Positions 63,624 through 64,000 of a DNA stretch of 64,000 nt are shown in pieces. The notes beneath the pieces are model-generated. The model made no database searches. It was not told where the DNA came from and worked only from the letters and a program-made list of their open reading frames with translations. The stretch is from CBDDKS01 sp965230335 (GTDB lineage: Bacteria; Pseudomonadota; Gammaproteobacteria; Enterobacterales; Kangiellaceae), in the NCBI GenBank assembly GCA_965230335.1, contig CBDDKS010000006.1, positions 1,364,001-1,428,000 of the forward strand, read 5' to 3'. Position numbers and translations under genes: made by a program. Positions within the stretch are counted from its first letter, which is position 1. Each line of letters opens with the position of its first letter.

Positions 63624-64000
63624 GGTTTGTACTGAAAAGGTATCACATTCATTTACCAGACCTTTTGCAAACCCTTTTTTAAACCAGCGAACACGCTGTT
63701 CCGAACTGCCATGTGTAAAACTATCAGGTGTAACATACCCTCTTGCCTGCTTTTGTAAACGGTCATCACCTATTGCCGCTGCCGCAGTTAATGCCTCCTG
63801 AATATCGCCTGCCTCTACCAAACCTTGTGTTTTGTCTGCATAGTAAGCCCATACACCAGCAAAACAATCTGCCTGTAACTCCTGACGAACAGACAATTGA
63901 TTGGCCTGTGTTTTGTTAACCTGAGACTTCATAGTACGCACTTTCTTTGAAATACCCAATACATTTTGAATATGATGACCTACTTCATGAGCAATGACAT
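63618..64000 (-). CDS. Neutral zinc metallopeptidase (YpfJ family), C-terminal part
   Basis: The frame enters from the right edge with VIAHEVGHHIQNVLGISKKV, which has the HExxH zinc motif. It continues to QLSVRQELQADCFAGVWAYYA, where the Glu is a likely third ligand, and ends FTHGSSEQRVRWFKKGF. This is the YpfJ/PF04228 putative neutral zinc metallopeptidase pattern. The N-terminal part lies outside the window. Its 3' end overlaps the pldA stop by six bases on the opposite strand. Confidence 0.85.
   Translation of the reverse strand, partial: VIAHEVGHHIQNVLGISKKVRTMKSQVNKTQANQLSVRQELQADCFAGVWAYYADKTQGLVEAGDIQEALTAAAAIGDDRLQKQARGYVTPDSFTHGSSEQRVRWFKKGFAKGLVNECDTFSVQTL

Noticed and set aside
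1..64000. CRISPR arrays and rRNA genes
   Set aside because: No regularly spaced direct repeats with unique spacers and no rRNA-like sequence were seen on either strand.

Overview
The window looks like chromosome of a low-GC gammaproteobacterium. MutH, UbiC/UbiA, a complete nqrABCDEF sodium pump, bacterioferritin with a monothiol glutaredoxin, and the order tpiA-secG-tRNA-Leu(GAG) all fit that group. I cannot name a genus from sequence alone.

Layout. Positions 1-13,500 are backbone: an exosortase H pair, a small metalloprotease, bfr and grxD, a HerA-like ATPase, a beta-propeller lipoprotein, and a tightly coupled MipA / DUF3019 / RstAB-like two-component set. Positions 13,857-34,902 are a 21-kb integrative island in the 3' end of tRNA-Leu. 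It is bounded by identical 17-bp att repeats and has a P4-type integrase next to the tRNA. Positions 34,889-53,464 are backbone again: tRNA-Leu, secG, tpiA, a GGDEF/EAL protein, nqrA-F, a ThDP enzyme, kbl-tdh-glpE, a DUF3300 protein, a FliL-like protein and ubiC-ubiA. Positions 53,465-57,571 hold three unrecognised genes on the minus strand, bracketed by a 56-bp near-perfect repeat of the ubiA 3' end, as if a 4.1-kb segment had inserted there. The right end carries an FdhF/YdeP-type molybdoenzyme, mutH, small envelope proteins, phospholipase A and the end of a zinc metallopeptidase.

The island is a mosaic. Its left part (14,108-19,330) is very AT-rich and carries the most interesting system in the window: a five-gene minus-strand cluster that reads as a microcin C-like peptide-nucleotide antibiotic locus. 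In transcription order it holds a HIT-fold hydrolase, a 45-codon precursor gene too short for ordinary gene calling, an MccB-like adenylating enzyme, an HlyD-type adaptor, and an ABC exporter with an N-terminal C39 double-glycine peptidase. The precursor has a double-glycine leader and a +7 core, RGRRSKGSRSKRPMAN, that ends in asparagine, the residue MccB modifies in microcin C. A terminator-like hairpin lies between precursor and MccB genes, as in the E. coli mcc operon. The combination of a GG leader and C39 export with a C-terminal Asn and MccB is the candidate new system. The HIT protein is the likely self-immunity factor.

The middle of the island has a second tyrosine recombinase with XRE and AlpA regulators, plus two conserved genes of unknown function. 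Its right part has a less AT-rich type I restriction-modification operon (hsdM, hsdS, hsdR and a YgjP-like metallopeptidase).
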